Positions 1-11,385 of a stretch of DNA of 64,000 bases are shown here, piece by piece. Numbering within the stretch: the stretch's first letter is position 1; every line of letters starts with the position of its first letter. Under the pieces are notes generated by a model. It saw nothing but the letters and a program-made list of their open reading frames with translations, searched no databases and had not been told where the DNA came from. The stretch is from Massariosphaeria phaeospora. Taxonomy: Eukaryota; Ascomycota; Dothideomycetes; Pleosporales. The DNA lies in assembly GCA_011032825.1 (NCBI GenBank), contig JAADJZ010000001.1, positions 1,054,001 through 1,118,000 of the forward strand. Reading direction: 5' to 3'. The position numbers and the translations under genes are program-made.

Positions 1-2978
1 TGGCTAGGGGAAGGGGGTGGAGAGGGGACGACGCTCGATATGCAGCCGTGCGGAAGGGTATGTAAGAGGCGCGCGAGGGCCGATCTGCTGAGCGGGGGGG
101 AGGAATACGACTTTATCGACTAGGGCTTCAGCGTAAAGTGCCGGGACAGGCTGGCCAGAGGGGCTCTAGCAGGGTGCTACAGCCAGGTAGGGACGAAAAG
201 ATATAGTGAACGGCGTAAGTCAACGTAGTGGCCCTGCGACGCTCGGCGACAAGGTCCAATTCGACTGCAATACAAGTCTGAAGTGGGCGGAATATGGATC
301 ACCCTGGCAGCCGTTCACTGGTGCCGCTCTGCTGGGCCGCCGCCTCTTATACCTATAAAGTCAAGGCACGAGTATCGAGCGTGCACTGCGCAGCATGTGG
401 CAGACGGTCCTCAGATGGGATGGAGAGCCTGCACCACGACACCGATTGCTTTGTAACGGATGCCGGTGAGCACTAGGTCTTATGAAGGTCCCATCTCCTG
501 TCAACGGCTGTATATAACGTGCTGGTAACACAGCCGAACGTACTATAGCGCGCATTAGTCGTCTCGGCCGGCCTGACGCTCCTTTCGCCTCTCCACGCCC
601 TGGCTGCATCGCACATCTTGTTGGCTGACATGCCTCACCACTGAGCAGCGCCCACTGCCCCAGGCGCTGGACTATTATGAGCAGCCGGGAAGCATGCAAC
701 CGTGTAAACGCCGCGGCAGGCCTTTGCAGCAATGCGTTCTTCGATTTGTCCGATGCTCATGGCCAAGGCCAGATTCGCCTTCTGGTCGCTGCTGCTTATT
801 ACCACCACCTAACGCTATTCAAGACGACGGCCGGACTCGCCAGACGACGCAATCCGGCTGGCCTGGTCTTGGTGGCGTTGCTAGGCGGGAATCAGCCCCA
901 CCGTTTGGCAGCCGGATGCGCAAGTAGGCTCTGTGATGCTCTTTCCAGTCTTCGTGGGAGAACAATCCCATCGTCGACGGCAAGCCGCGCATAGGGAGGT
1001 TCCGCAACCCGAGGCGTTTGTCACCTGGCCGAGCAAAGATAGTGATGACGATGGTATGCCATTCACTAGTCATGTCGAACGTTTGGAGCTTCAAGCCGCA
1101 GTATCAAAGCATGGGTCGCACAACGCCCGCATGGGCTCGTCGATCCTGGGGAAAGCACGGACTCTGACAAGCCAGAAACCGGCTCAAACTTTGTTTGAGT
1201 GTGTTCGCCGTGGCCGTGCTACCGTACTCTAGCTCCCCGCATGGCGTCGCTGCATGTGCCCATACTAGGCCGTCAGCAGAAGCAGTAGATATCTCGGAGC
1301 GTCTGACATGCTGCAGTGAATCTTCCTCGAGGTAGGTGGTATATGATGCACCGTATTGTCGCCAGGCCGTGGGCTATCGTTTCTTTCTTGCCAGGCCTGC
1401 TGTCTTCGCCTATCTGCGATTAACTCTGTATCTTGGTACACAACGGTGCGGGACACGGGACGGGTTGCAACTTGCAAGGCACGCCCCGGAAGCTGGCTCC
1501 AATGGATGGATCCGTCTGCTCACATCATTACTGGTATTATTGAACCCTGAGTGAGGATGCAGTGGCAACAAAGGGTCCTGCGTTGGCTGAACTTGATACG
1601 TAGGTTCATACCCTTGAGAGTGCCCTGATTGTCACGTAATGGGGGTATTGCAACATGCCACACGGAAGTTATGGGACGTGCGGAGCCGGCATCAGCTTCG
1701 TCTCTGCATCCCCACTTGGCAGGGAGCTCCGGAAGAATGGCTGAGGCCACGATGCCATGGCTAGGGACGGATCATGATGAAAAGCTTGATTGCAGCCATC
1801 TAGCAATTGCTAGTTCTTCGAATTGTGTGCGTCAGGAGACGGATGGAAGCGGCTGCGGAGGTCGAGGCCGGCCTATGCCAGTCTGACTTATCAAAATTGA
1901 AATATGTAAAAACATTGAGGTCGGGCGCAACGTAGTGCTCTTAGCACAGATGGTGGAGCCTTTCTCAGAGCACCGGGCTGCCGCCATGTGGAGACTAGGT
2001 GTGCGTTATCTTGACGACTAGTTTCGAGCCGCGAACAGTGATCACCGGCGAGAGTTAGCTGCATTATCTAGCTGTAATGCCGCACACTAACAAGCTTTCT
2101 TGCAAGGCCACAGTTGGTCGAGGTCTTGACTGCTCGGCCTATCTAGCCGGAGTACATTATACACTAGATGGTTGCGCGGCATGGCCTGGCGAGGGGCTGC
2201 CTTCGTTCGTCCGCAATGCTCGAGCGCGGCCGATGCTGCACGTCGCCTGCAAACCTTGGAAGACACGAGCTGCTGTTGGGCCTGTACCGCTAACGAGTTC
2301 CGAGTCCGTCGTCCCGCGATCAAGCTCTGTAGACGTCCTAGAGCGATGGCACGCGGTGGTGAGCAAACTGCTGATGCGGAAGGCGCAACAGGAGACGGCA
2401 TGCCGGTGGAGCAGAGCAGGAGCAGGCGGTGCCTGAACGGGCTGGTCTCAACCGACATGCAGCAGTGACATGTGTGGTATATTTCAAGATGCAGCGGAAC
2501 TGCGAGAGTGCGGCGTGGTGTTGAGTGCGCGGATGCGGGATGTGGGGTGCGGCATGATGAGAGCCAGACTGCAGCTGCAGAGCCAACACCAGTCCGGTCG
2601 TGGCACATCCCGCAAAGTAGCCTGCACCGCACGCAATTACCTCAAGTGCATCCACCTTCCGGCAAGACCTACGGAGTACTGGCACTGCAGAGCGGCGTGA
2701 AGTTTCGAGGGATATGCTGGAGAAATCGGCGTACACAGCGGCTTCGTGGCTGGGAGGGTGAGACGTCAGAATTGCTCTTCATCCAATATGAGATAGGATG
2801 AGGCTGCATTTTGTGTCTCGGGCCGACTACCTCCGCGCCAAGGCTCGCGTTCACCCGTCACGATGAGCTGCAACAGCAACCGCAACAACAAACGAACAAC
2901 CCCCAACGACCCTCGTCTAGCCGTCATGGTCCTGCACCGCCCCTCTCGTGTTTCCTCGAGCTATTGACAAGAGCCGTC
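1..2978. other. gene-less left end of window, including CFT2 upstream region
   Basis: I see no supportable gene here. Open frames on both strands are short (longest about 180 codons, on the minus strand near 2087-2632), overlap each other in several frames, and show no recognisable motif, start context or matched splice sites. Base composition is similar to the flanking genic DNA, so it does not look like an AT-rich repeat-induced-mutation block. The last 100 or so bases before the CFT2 start are CA-rich (around 2870-2930), as expected for a fungal 5' leader. Confidence 0.5.
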
Positions 2979-5900
2979 ATGTTCAACTTCACGCCTCTCC
3001 TCGGCGCGCAGTCGGCGTCGCCTGCGTCGCAGTCTCTCCTCGAATTCGACGGCGGCGTGAAGGTGCTAGTAGACGTGGGCTGGGACGAGACTTTTGATGC
3101 AGAGAAGCTGAAGGACATTGAAAAGTACGTTTACCATTGATTCCCACCCCCAGACTCCCATGCGGTAGTCTCCCAGCCTGTGCATCTCGGCGCGGATCCC
3201 CACGATGGTGCGCTGCGCGTCACGGTGATGAGCTGCGTATCCATTCTACAATTGTTGATTGCTAATGCTGTCCATGTAGACACGTCCCCACGCTTTCCTT
3301 CATCTTGCTCACCCACGCGACAACTGCCCACCTCGGCGCCTTCGTCCACTGCTGCAAGCACTTCCCTTTGTTCACGCGCATACCCGTCTACGCGACTACG
3401 CCCGTGATCTCGCTTGGGCGCACTCTCCTCCAGGACCTCTACGCTTCCACCCCGCTCGCCGCATCGACTGTCCCTACCGCAGCACTCACCGAGTCGGCTT
3501 ACTCGATTCCTTCGCTCAGGGATGGTCATAACCCGAACATACTCCTACAAGCCCCGACACCCGACGAGATTGCCCACTTCTTCGGCCTCATTAACCCGCT
3601 CAAATACTCGCAACCTCACCAACCCCTCCCCTCGCCTTTCTCCCCCCCTCTTAGCGGTCTCACAATCACAGCCTACAGTGCCGGGCACACTCTAGGAGGT
3701 ACAATATGGCATATACAGCATGGCATGGAGTCTGTCGTCTACGCCGTGGACTGGAACCAGGCCAGAGAACATGTCCTTTCTGGAGCCGCCTGGCTGGGCG
3801 GTCCTGGTACTGGTGGTTCGGAGGTTCTGGAGCAGCTGCGACGTCCTACAGCGTTGATATGTAGTAGCAAGGGTTCTGGGTTGGTCAACATCGCTGGCCA
3901 GCGACACAACAGAGATGACGCGCTTCTTTCCATGATTCGCGATACAGTAGCCAAGGGAGGATCGGTGCTCATACCCTCGGACTCAAGCGCACGTATCCTG
4001 GAACTAGCATATATGCTGGAAGAGACATGGCAGAACGACATGATAAAGGGAGACAACAGTAGTCCTCTGAAACATGCAAAGGTATACCTGGCTAGTAGGA
4101 CCGGTGGAGCAACAATGAGATACGTGCGGAGTATGCTCGAGTGGATGGAAGAAGGCATTGTGAAAGAATTCGAGATTGCCACAGGGGCTCAGGAAGTTCG
4201 AGACCAGAGACGGAATCGCCAACAAGGGGGTCCCAGGGGAGATGGGGATAAGGAAGTGAGGGCGCCCTTTGATTTCAGACATATCACGCTACTGGAACGA
4301 AAATCCCGAGTAATGCGAATGTTGGCCGGCACAGAACCGCGCATTATTCTGGCAAGCGATACGTCCCTTGAGTGGGGCTTTTCGAAAGATGCTCTCAGGA
4401 GCCTTGCCTCTGACGAGCGGAACCTCATCATCTTGACGGAGCGTGTTGGCGAAATCGGCGGACAAGAGAAGGGGTTAGGACGATACTTGTGGGACCTGTG
4501 GAACGAGCGAAGTGCTTCGTCGGGTCAGGATTCGCTCTCTGCTGCGATTGTCAATACGTCTGGCAGTCAAGCTACCCTCAAGTCTGTGCAAACCGCACCG
4601 TTAGAGGGTCCTGAACTGCCCCTATACCAACAGTTTCTGGCGAGGCAGCGGCAGCTACAAAACACGATACAAGGCGACTCTGGCACGGCACTGGAAACAT
4701 CTGCCGATGTGGTCGACGACCGCTCGTCATCGACCTCCACGACCTCGGAAGGCTCGGATATTGAGCACCAAGGAAAGGCGCTGAACACGGCAACGACACT
4801 GCAGCATTCGCGCCACAAACTCGGCCTCACCGATGCGGAGCTGGGTATCAACGTCCTCATTCGACGGAAGAACATCTACGACTACGAAGTCCAAGGCAAA
4901 AAAGGCAGGGAGAAACTATTCCCCTTCGTGGCTAAGCGGCGCCGTGTCGACGATTTCGGCGACCTGATCCGCCCGGAAGACTACACGCGCGCCGACGAGG
5001 AGGACCAGGTCGCCGGCGAAGCGCTCCGCAACGGCTCCAAGAAAGAGAACGCCGTCGGCCAGAAGCGCAAATGGGACGACCTCGCCGTGCGCAACGTCGA
5101 CGGCGGTCGCCGCCTGCCCAACGGCGGCCCCAAGCGCCGCCGCGCAGACTCGGACGCCATGGACGTGTCCGACAGCGAGCCCGAAGACGGCGCCGACGCC
5201 CTCGCCCTCGCCGGCCCGTCGAAGGTCGTCATCCGCACCGAGACGCTGCATCTCCACTGCCGCATCTCCTTTGTCGACTTCTCGGGCCTGCACGACCGCC
5301 GCACCATCCAGACGCTCATCCCGCTCATCAAGCCGCGCAAACTGATCTTCGTGGCTGGTGAGGGGGCTGAGACGCGCGACCTCGCGGAGTACTGCCGCAC
5401 GGCGCTTAATGCAGGGGGCGCGGACGGCGGCGCGCCGGCCGTGGATGTCTTCACGCCGGCGGTGGGCGCGCTGGTTGATGCGAGTGTGGACACGAATGCT
5501 TGGTCGGTGAAGCTGAGCGTTGGTATGGTGCGCAGGCTGCAGTGGCAGAAGGTGCGGGGGTTGGGCGTCGTGGCGATTACGGGGAGGTTGGCGGCTGCGT
5601 CGCTGGAGGGGGAAGTGGTGGCTACGGATCCGTCGTCCGGCCTGCAGCAAAAAGACGACGACGCGGACGACGGCTCTCTACCCAAGAAGCCGAAACTCGA
5701 CTCCACATCTCCCTCTCTATCTACCCCTCCTCCCCCTCCCACTTCATCCACCCCCCTTACCACCCTCCCCATCCTCGACTCCCTCCCCCCCAACCTCTCC
5801 ACGCCCCTCCGCTCCATCGCCCAGCCCTTCCACGTCGGCGACCTGCGCCTCGCCGACCTGCGAAAAATTCTACTCGCCGGCGGCATGAGCGCCGAGTTTC

Positions 5901-6112
5901 GCGGCGAGGGCGTCCTGGTGATTAATGGGGTGGTGGCGGTGCGCAAGACGGGGAGTGGGAAGGTCGAGGTGGATGGGGGGGCGTATGCTGGGGGAGGAGG
6001 AGGTGGTGGGGGTATAGGGGGGAATTTGGGAAGTGGAGGAGGGGAGACGGCGACGTTTTGGAGGGTGCGGAGGAAGATTTATGAGGGGTTGGCGGTGGTG
6101 GCGGGGGGGTAA
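2979..6112 (+). CDS. CFT2: cleavage and polyadenylation specificity factor subunit 2 (Cft2/CPSF100)
   Basis: Two exons, 2979-3124 and 3280-6112, give about 992 residues. The intron has a GTACGT donor, a GCTAATGC branch site and a TAG acceptor, and it joins KDIEK to HVPTLSFILLTHATTAH in frame. The start is chosen because the protein opens MFNFTPLLGAQ, as Cft2 proteins do. The product is the non-catalytic metallo-beta-lactamase/beta-CASP subunit of the nuclear factor that cleaves and polyadenylates pre-mRNA. At about residues 60-70 the sequence reads HATTAHLGA where the active paralogue CPSF73 has HxHxDH, so zinc-binding residues are missing, as is normal for this subunit. The middle holds an acidic, Lys/Arg-rich insertion followed by KRRRVDDFGDLIRPEDYTR near residue 600. 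The C-terminal domain ends in RRKIYEGLAVVAGG and carries an unusual Gly-rich run shortly before the end. Another 3'-processing gene, RNA15, lies about 40 kb away. Confidence 0.93.
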
Positions 6113-7702
6113 GGGGGGGTAGAGGGAAAGGGGGAGGGGGAGAGGGTGTGTATTTGTATGTGGGTGGGGCGTGAGTGTCGGGTGTTCTTTCTTCTGCGAG
6201 ACGGTGTGTGTTATTAGTTAGTCTTGGGAGAAAGGAATCGCGTACGGGCAATGGGAATTTGGCCTTGGTGGTACCATATACCCACAAACCCGCCATTCAA
6301 TCGATTCCAAAATCTGCTCACCCTCTATAATTGCCTGCATCGCTCATTCATCTCATTCATTCAAACCCCCTTTCTAATAGTCTCTCTCTCCCTCCTCGAC
6401 ATAGAAAACCATGTTATTCATGTCACGGGGGTGAGAGATGTGGATTTGCATTTCGTTTTGCACGTGCATTTGATGCATATATATCAGATATTACACAATG
6501 GCCGATCCGATCCGGTCTGGTCTTGGTTGATTCCAGGACGGGTTTATCTGGAGAGGTATATGCAATCAATATCGCCTCTTTGCTTGCCTCTCTTCTCGAT
6601 GCCCGATTGCCCGCCATGATGACGTCTGTACCGACAGACAGACAGATAGATAAGCTCCATAATTCCGTCCGTGCATGCATGCATATCAATATCCGCCCGC
6701 CTGTACCTATGATATCCGTCCGATGCACGTTTCCCGATGCCATTCGTAAACCGGTCGGAAAATCGACCATGGACCATCGATCCGAGACTCTGAACCGAAC
6801 CGAACCGCCATCTCTCTCTCCTCTTCACTCTCCACCCATCTCTATAACAAAGGAAAAAAGTAAAGAAGAAATTCGACATCTCCATGGGTAAAAAGGGTAC
6901 CTTGTAGAGACATCAAACACGCAGGAGCCAGAAAAAAAGAAAAGAAAATGGAAAAGAAGAAGAGGAAGCCACAGCCACGTCCCGTCATCGTCGTCGTCGT
7001 CTGCCCCATCTATCAGATCGATCATGACGGTGACATGTAAAGTGATGAAGTGTGTGTGTGAGAGAGACCGGACAAAAAGTGCAAAAAAACACGCACGCAA
7101 TGCATGTGCCACGCCATGCCATGCCTCGGAGTCGTAGCCAACCAAGTAGTCGGTCCCGCCCCCCAGAAAGAAAATATCTCTTCTTGAAACATCCGAGTCG
7201 TCGTCGTCATCGAGTAAATGCCGCAGATATCGTTGGTTGGCGCAGGAAAGAATGGCAGGAAACACGAAATGTATGTCGTCATATGAGCAGTTGCAATTAT
7301 ACAATGATGAAGAGTCGAAGGTTCGCCAGAAGATTCCGGTCGAGGATAAGTCCCTGGCCCGAATTCCCGAGCTTGCTTCCGAAAAGAAGAGAGACAAAAC
7401 GCCCAGTTATGCAACTCGCCGAAGCCGGTATTATGGATACTTTTATATTGCCAGGAAAATCGAGAGAGAGAGGGCGCTCTGATAGGTGGACGGAAAATGC
7501 TTGTAGACAGGATAGCTGATTTTGAGATCCGCCGAGAAAAACTCCAGTACACCGGGCTGCTTGCTGCTGCGAGAAGAGGGGTATTTGCTGCTTTTGAATT
7601 AAGTTGACTGTCGGTTTGTATGTGCGCTCAGGCTCGTAGAGGTCTCGTTGCAGTTCGTGTACGCGAAAGTCGAAAGTAGCAAATCGAAAACAAAGGGCTT
7701 GC
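6113..7702. other. convergent intergenic region between CFT2 and the CCCH gene
   Basis: Tail-to-tail spacer of about 1.6 kb between two 3' ends. It contains G-rich runs just after the CFT2 stop, a short CGT trinucleotide run near 6988-7003 and several GATA-like tetranucleotide runs near 6640-6660. Open frames of 115-190 codons are low-complexity and lack motifs. I see no gene. Confidence 0.6.
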
Positions 7703-9851
7703 TTAGGCGTTGTTACCCCAGGGTCCGGTGTTGTTGCCCAGTCCCGCAAGATTGCCGATAGGCCGGTGAGCGCCGATAGGAGTGAGGTTGGGGCTCTGTT
7801 TGCCTCCGCTGCCCCACGAGAGACCACTCAGACGCTTGTTGCTCGTGCTGGATGTGGTTGATGCGCCGTCTTTGCTCTTCGTATTCATGTCCTCTTCCTC
7901 CTCCATGCTGAACAAGCCCTGTTCTTCTTCGATGCGCTCGCGGTTGATGCTGCTGCTACTGACAGCTCGGTCCAATCCGAGACGGCCGCCAGAGCTACCG
8001 ATGCTGGATGCCGAAGTCACACGGTTCACGCCAGGGTGGGTTGGAATACCTTGGAGGCCATTCTCGTCAGATGCACGCGACGTCAGGCGGGTCCGCTGCA
8101 GTTGCTGGCTGATCATGCTCATGGAGGCTTGTCGGGGAGGCGAGGACAGAAGTAAACTTGCGTCTCCAGAGATAGGACGGGGAATTGCGCGCAAAGCCGG
8201 ACTCGCTCCAGGATGCAAGCTTGAGTTCCGAAGAGGTGATCCGACATGGCCAAAAGCGGACGCTCCAGGTAATGATCCAGACTCGAATCCTTGGTCATAA
8301 GGTGTTGGGCGCGACTTGCCCCAGAGAGACTGGAACCGGGAAGGGGATGCGGTTGCCGCTGAGGGTGAGCCCGTCTTCATATCTGATGCCGTGGGTGACA
8401 CTCCCAGGCGGGAAAGAGATGTCCTATGAGATAGCGAGTTGCTATCGTTGTCACCATGGTCTCGAGAGAAGCGACGCATCTGCTCTTGGGGGGTGAGGAG
8501 ATCGTTGAGCGAGCTGGGGAGCAAGTCCTCCTCGAACTTGCCAATAAGCTCTGCCTCATCCCAGTCATCGTTCATTGCTAGCGGAGCTCGCGCGCCAACA
8601 CTCGCAGATAGCCGATTCTTGGGCCTATTGGCAACGCGCTCAGAGTGCATGATGCGCCTGCCAACTGGTTGCTCGATTGACTCTGGCGGCGACGCGCCGA
8701 GTACCACGCCAGCTCTGCCACGCGAGTTGTCGCCGTAGGCTGAATCGTGCAGATTGCGTAGTGCGGGGGATTCTTGGAAGGAAGAGGGCGGGGAGCTGCC
8801 CAGGATCCTGGCGGGGACAGAAGACGCAATCGGGCCATAGCGGGCTATGTGAGAGACACCTTGGCTATCGAACGAGGCGGGCAGCTGCACATCCATGACA
8901 TTGAGGCCTTTCATAACCGGCGACATGGGAAGATGGCCATTCTCATTCGGCGGCGAACCGTAGTTGGATCCGGGGTACGAAGAGAAAGTGGTGTCGATGG
9001 TGGGGATCATGTCGTATTGCGGCTTCATGTTTGCATAGTCCTCCTGGCCAGCGTAGGGGAACATCTGCGAGCCGGGTGCTGCCATGTGCGCCTGCATGGA
9101 CAGCAGCGAGCTGCCCTGCGGACCGTCCTGGTGGTGCTGCTGGACATTGACGCGGCTGAAGTGGCCGGCACTGGACATGTTGTTCCGATTGACGATGTGT
9201 CCGTTGGGGAGGATGTGAGCGAGAGCGCATTTCGGGCCGAACTTGCAGTTTCCCTGGACATGCGAGTTAGCGACGGTCGGCGCAAAGCAACTACCCGCGC
9301 ACGTCTTACCTTGGTGAAGTACTTGCAGGGCGCGCGCTCAGCGAAGGGCTCGTTCGAGTGCAGGAAGGGGCACGCCTTGCCGGCCTGGCAGGCGCCCTGG
9401 CGGTAGAATTTGCACGGCACATGCGAGGTACCTGTGGCGGTTAGCGGGCTACCACGCAAGTCTCGCACCGGGTCTACACACTCTTGCTGCTCGGCGGGCT
9501 GCGCGCTGCACCCGGGTTGGCGTCGCGCATGTTCGCAGCAGGTGCGTGGCCGTTGCCCATGCGAGCATGCGGTCCGCCAGGCACAGCCACCGGAGCGTTG
9601 CCGTTGGGGTTGGGGCTGTCGTTGGCACCAGCCATGGTCGCGGTCGCAGCGGACTTGCGGAAGTCGGTCGAGGCGCGGTGGGAGATGCGCGGAGAGGTGG
9701 GCGTGTTCAGCGGGTCAAAGGACGGGTTGGGCGGGCTCAACTGGTGAGAGAAGGCGGCGGACTGGAGCTGTGGTGGGGGAAGCTGAAGCTGGTGACGGCG
9801 GAGGTGGGGGGGTTCTGCGAGCTGCGGGCGTGGGGGACTGCTCGCAGTCAT
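7703..9851 (-). CDS. tandem CCCH zinc-finger protein (Lee1/Cps3-like)
   Basis: Three exons on the minus strand (9851-9482, 9431-9310, 9253-7703) encode about 680 residues. Both introns (50 and 56 nt) have a CTAAC branch site. Splicing places two C-x7-C-x5-C-x3-H zinc fingers back to back: CKFYRQGACQAGKACPFLH in exon 2, and CKYFTK joined to GNCKFGPKCALAH across intron 2. The fingers sit at roughly residues 128-180. The N-terminal 120 residues are Pro/Ser-rich and the remaining 500 are Ser/Gly/Asn-rich and probably disordered. Fungal proteins with this finger pair are annotated as RNA- or DNA-binding regulators related to yeast Lee1 and fission yeast Cps3; the precise role here is unknown. The start at 9851 opens MTASSPPRPQ; in-frame ATG codons further upstream exist but lie in a repetitive leader. 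Confidence 0.87.
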
Positions 9852-9952
9852 AGCGGGGCGCCGTGCGTGACTGACGCGCAAACGGGGAGCAGTCGGAGCG
9901 TCGAAGAGAGAGCGTATGTGACGAGAGGGAAGAGAGGGAGGCTTTGCAGAGT

Positions 9953-9982
9953 TCGAGTCGAGTCGAGTCGAGTCGAGTCGAG
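9953..9982. repeat. pentanucleotide microsatellite (GTCGA)n
   Basis: Five consecutive GTCGA units preceded by a partial unit, about 100 bp upstream of the CCCH protein start. Likely polymorphic; each unit also contains a TCGA palindrome. Confidence 0.95.
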
Positions 9983-10494
9983 CTGGCCGCGAAGTGAGAG
10001 CGATCTTCTTCAGTTCTTCAGTTCTTCTGTGGCAGGGTGGGACAAACCCGCACGCGCTACGCTGCTCTGGGTCTAGGCGGCAGTCGCTTGCTCTCTCACA
10101 CGGCCACGACGTGCAATCCGCCCTCACACAGGCGACGGCGGAAAAAGACGGCAGCTGTGATTGGAGCCTCTTGCATGCGAAAGGGAAAAAGCGAGCAAAT
10201 TTGCGGGGGGAAGCTTGCACAGAGACGAGCAGCCGGATATATTTGTCGCCAGGTCCACGCGCTCACTCGTCGTCTCTCACCTGGCACCTGGCCGGCCGAC
10301 AAATCACAAATCACGCGCGGCCCAGCGGGCTATCACGCGGCGGCTTTTGCTGCTGAGGCAGACGGCGGGGCAGCTGCACCAAGAAGGCGGAAGCCGCGGT
10401 TGCAGGATACTACCATTACCAGGTGAGAGCGGCGGCGAGGACAGCTTAGGGCGACGAGGTGAGAAAATGACGGATAGCTGAGGTGAGGTTCCTA

Positions 10495-10526
<32 letters not shown>

Positions 10527-10543
10527 GCCGATAGCCGATAGCC
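10495..10543. repeat. (CGT)n microsatellite followed by three GATAGCC heptamers
   Basis: A run of about nine CGT units (10495-10522) is followed directly by three GATAGCC repeats (10523-10543). It lies about 650 bp upstream of the CCCH gene start, so it could sit in that promoter. Confidence 0.93.
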
Positions 10544-11341
10544 GCCACTCACTGCTTCTGCTCTTGCCAACCTGCCACCTCCTCCTCCCCCTCCCCCTCC
10601 CCAGCTCAGCCACTATCCGACGAGCAGGGGCAGCCACCACCACCACCACCGCCATCCCGCGCCTCCCGTCGTCTCCCCTCCCTCCAGACATCATCCGCAT
10701 CGACATGTTTGTTCCACCTGCAGCTTCCGCGTGAGAGACGATCCCCCAGGCCGCAAACACCGACCAACCACACTCCCCGCGCCTCACTCGGGCGCCGGCT
10801 GCTCCACACTTTCGGAGACGTGGTGGGTGGGCCATGTCTACGCGTAGAGGGAGGGCATCGTCATTCAATGCATCACGCTGCACACCACCACAAGTCAGTC
10901 ATACGCACACAATCAATCGTCAAGAACAGTATGCCACAAATGCTTTCTATTCCCTGGTCTATCCACTATCCCCTAATATACCATGCTATGCTTCTCCAAT
11001 CTATGCTATGCTATTCTGTATTCAACTGAAACATACCCGGAAAAAAAGAAACAAGGAAAAACAAAACTCCCATGCGCTTTGTGATTGCCATGTCGTCGTC
11101 AGAATGCCATAGAGAACACAACAACAACGCCTGGTGCTGAACAACAAGACAGATGCGTAGGTATGTAGGCAGAAAGGTGGGTGGGTAGGTGCCGATACGT
11201 GTGTGCCGGTCGTCGATATATATGTGTAGTTGCTTCGCCGATGTTCTGGCTCGATGTCCTGACTCCGTACCCGTCGACGTCTTCGTCTTCGACTACGACG
11301 GCCCATAGTCTGCCCCAGCGCCACAACACATCAGCAAACCT

Positions 11342-11361
11342 CAACAACAACAACAACAACA
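11342..11361. repeat. short (CAA)n microsatellite
   Basis: About six CAA units just beyond the stop codon of the leftward membrane-mucin gene, so in its likely 3' untranslated region. Confidence 0.85.
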
Positions 11362-11385
11362 AACATCCACGCCAGCCCTGGAGAA

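Larger units (their letters stand above)
9852..11385. other. intergenic, upstream of the CCCH gene and downstream of the membrane-mucin gene
   Basis: About 1.5 kb with no supportable gene. It is rich in short tandem repeats, annotated separately at 9953-9982, 10495-10543 and 11342-11361. Open frames here are arginine- or histidine-rich products of those repeats. Confidence 0.6.

Noticed and set aside
2087..2736. Minus-strand frames of 181 and 132 codons left of CFT2
   Set aside because: Overlap each other and plus-strand frames of similar size; low-complexity Cys/Ser/Arg composition, no splice partners.
4916..5946. Minus-strand frames of 244 and 321 codons inside CFT2
   Set aside because: GC-rich shadow frames opposite a well-supported CFT2 exon; no motifs.
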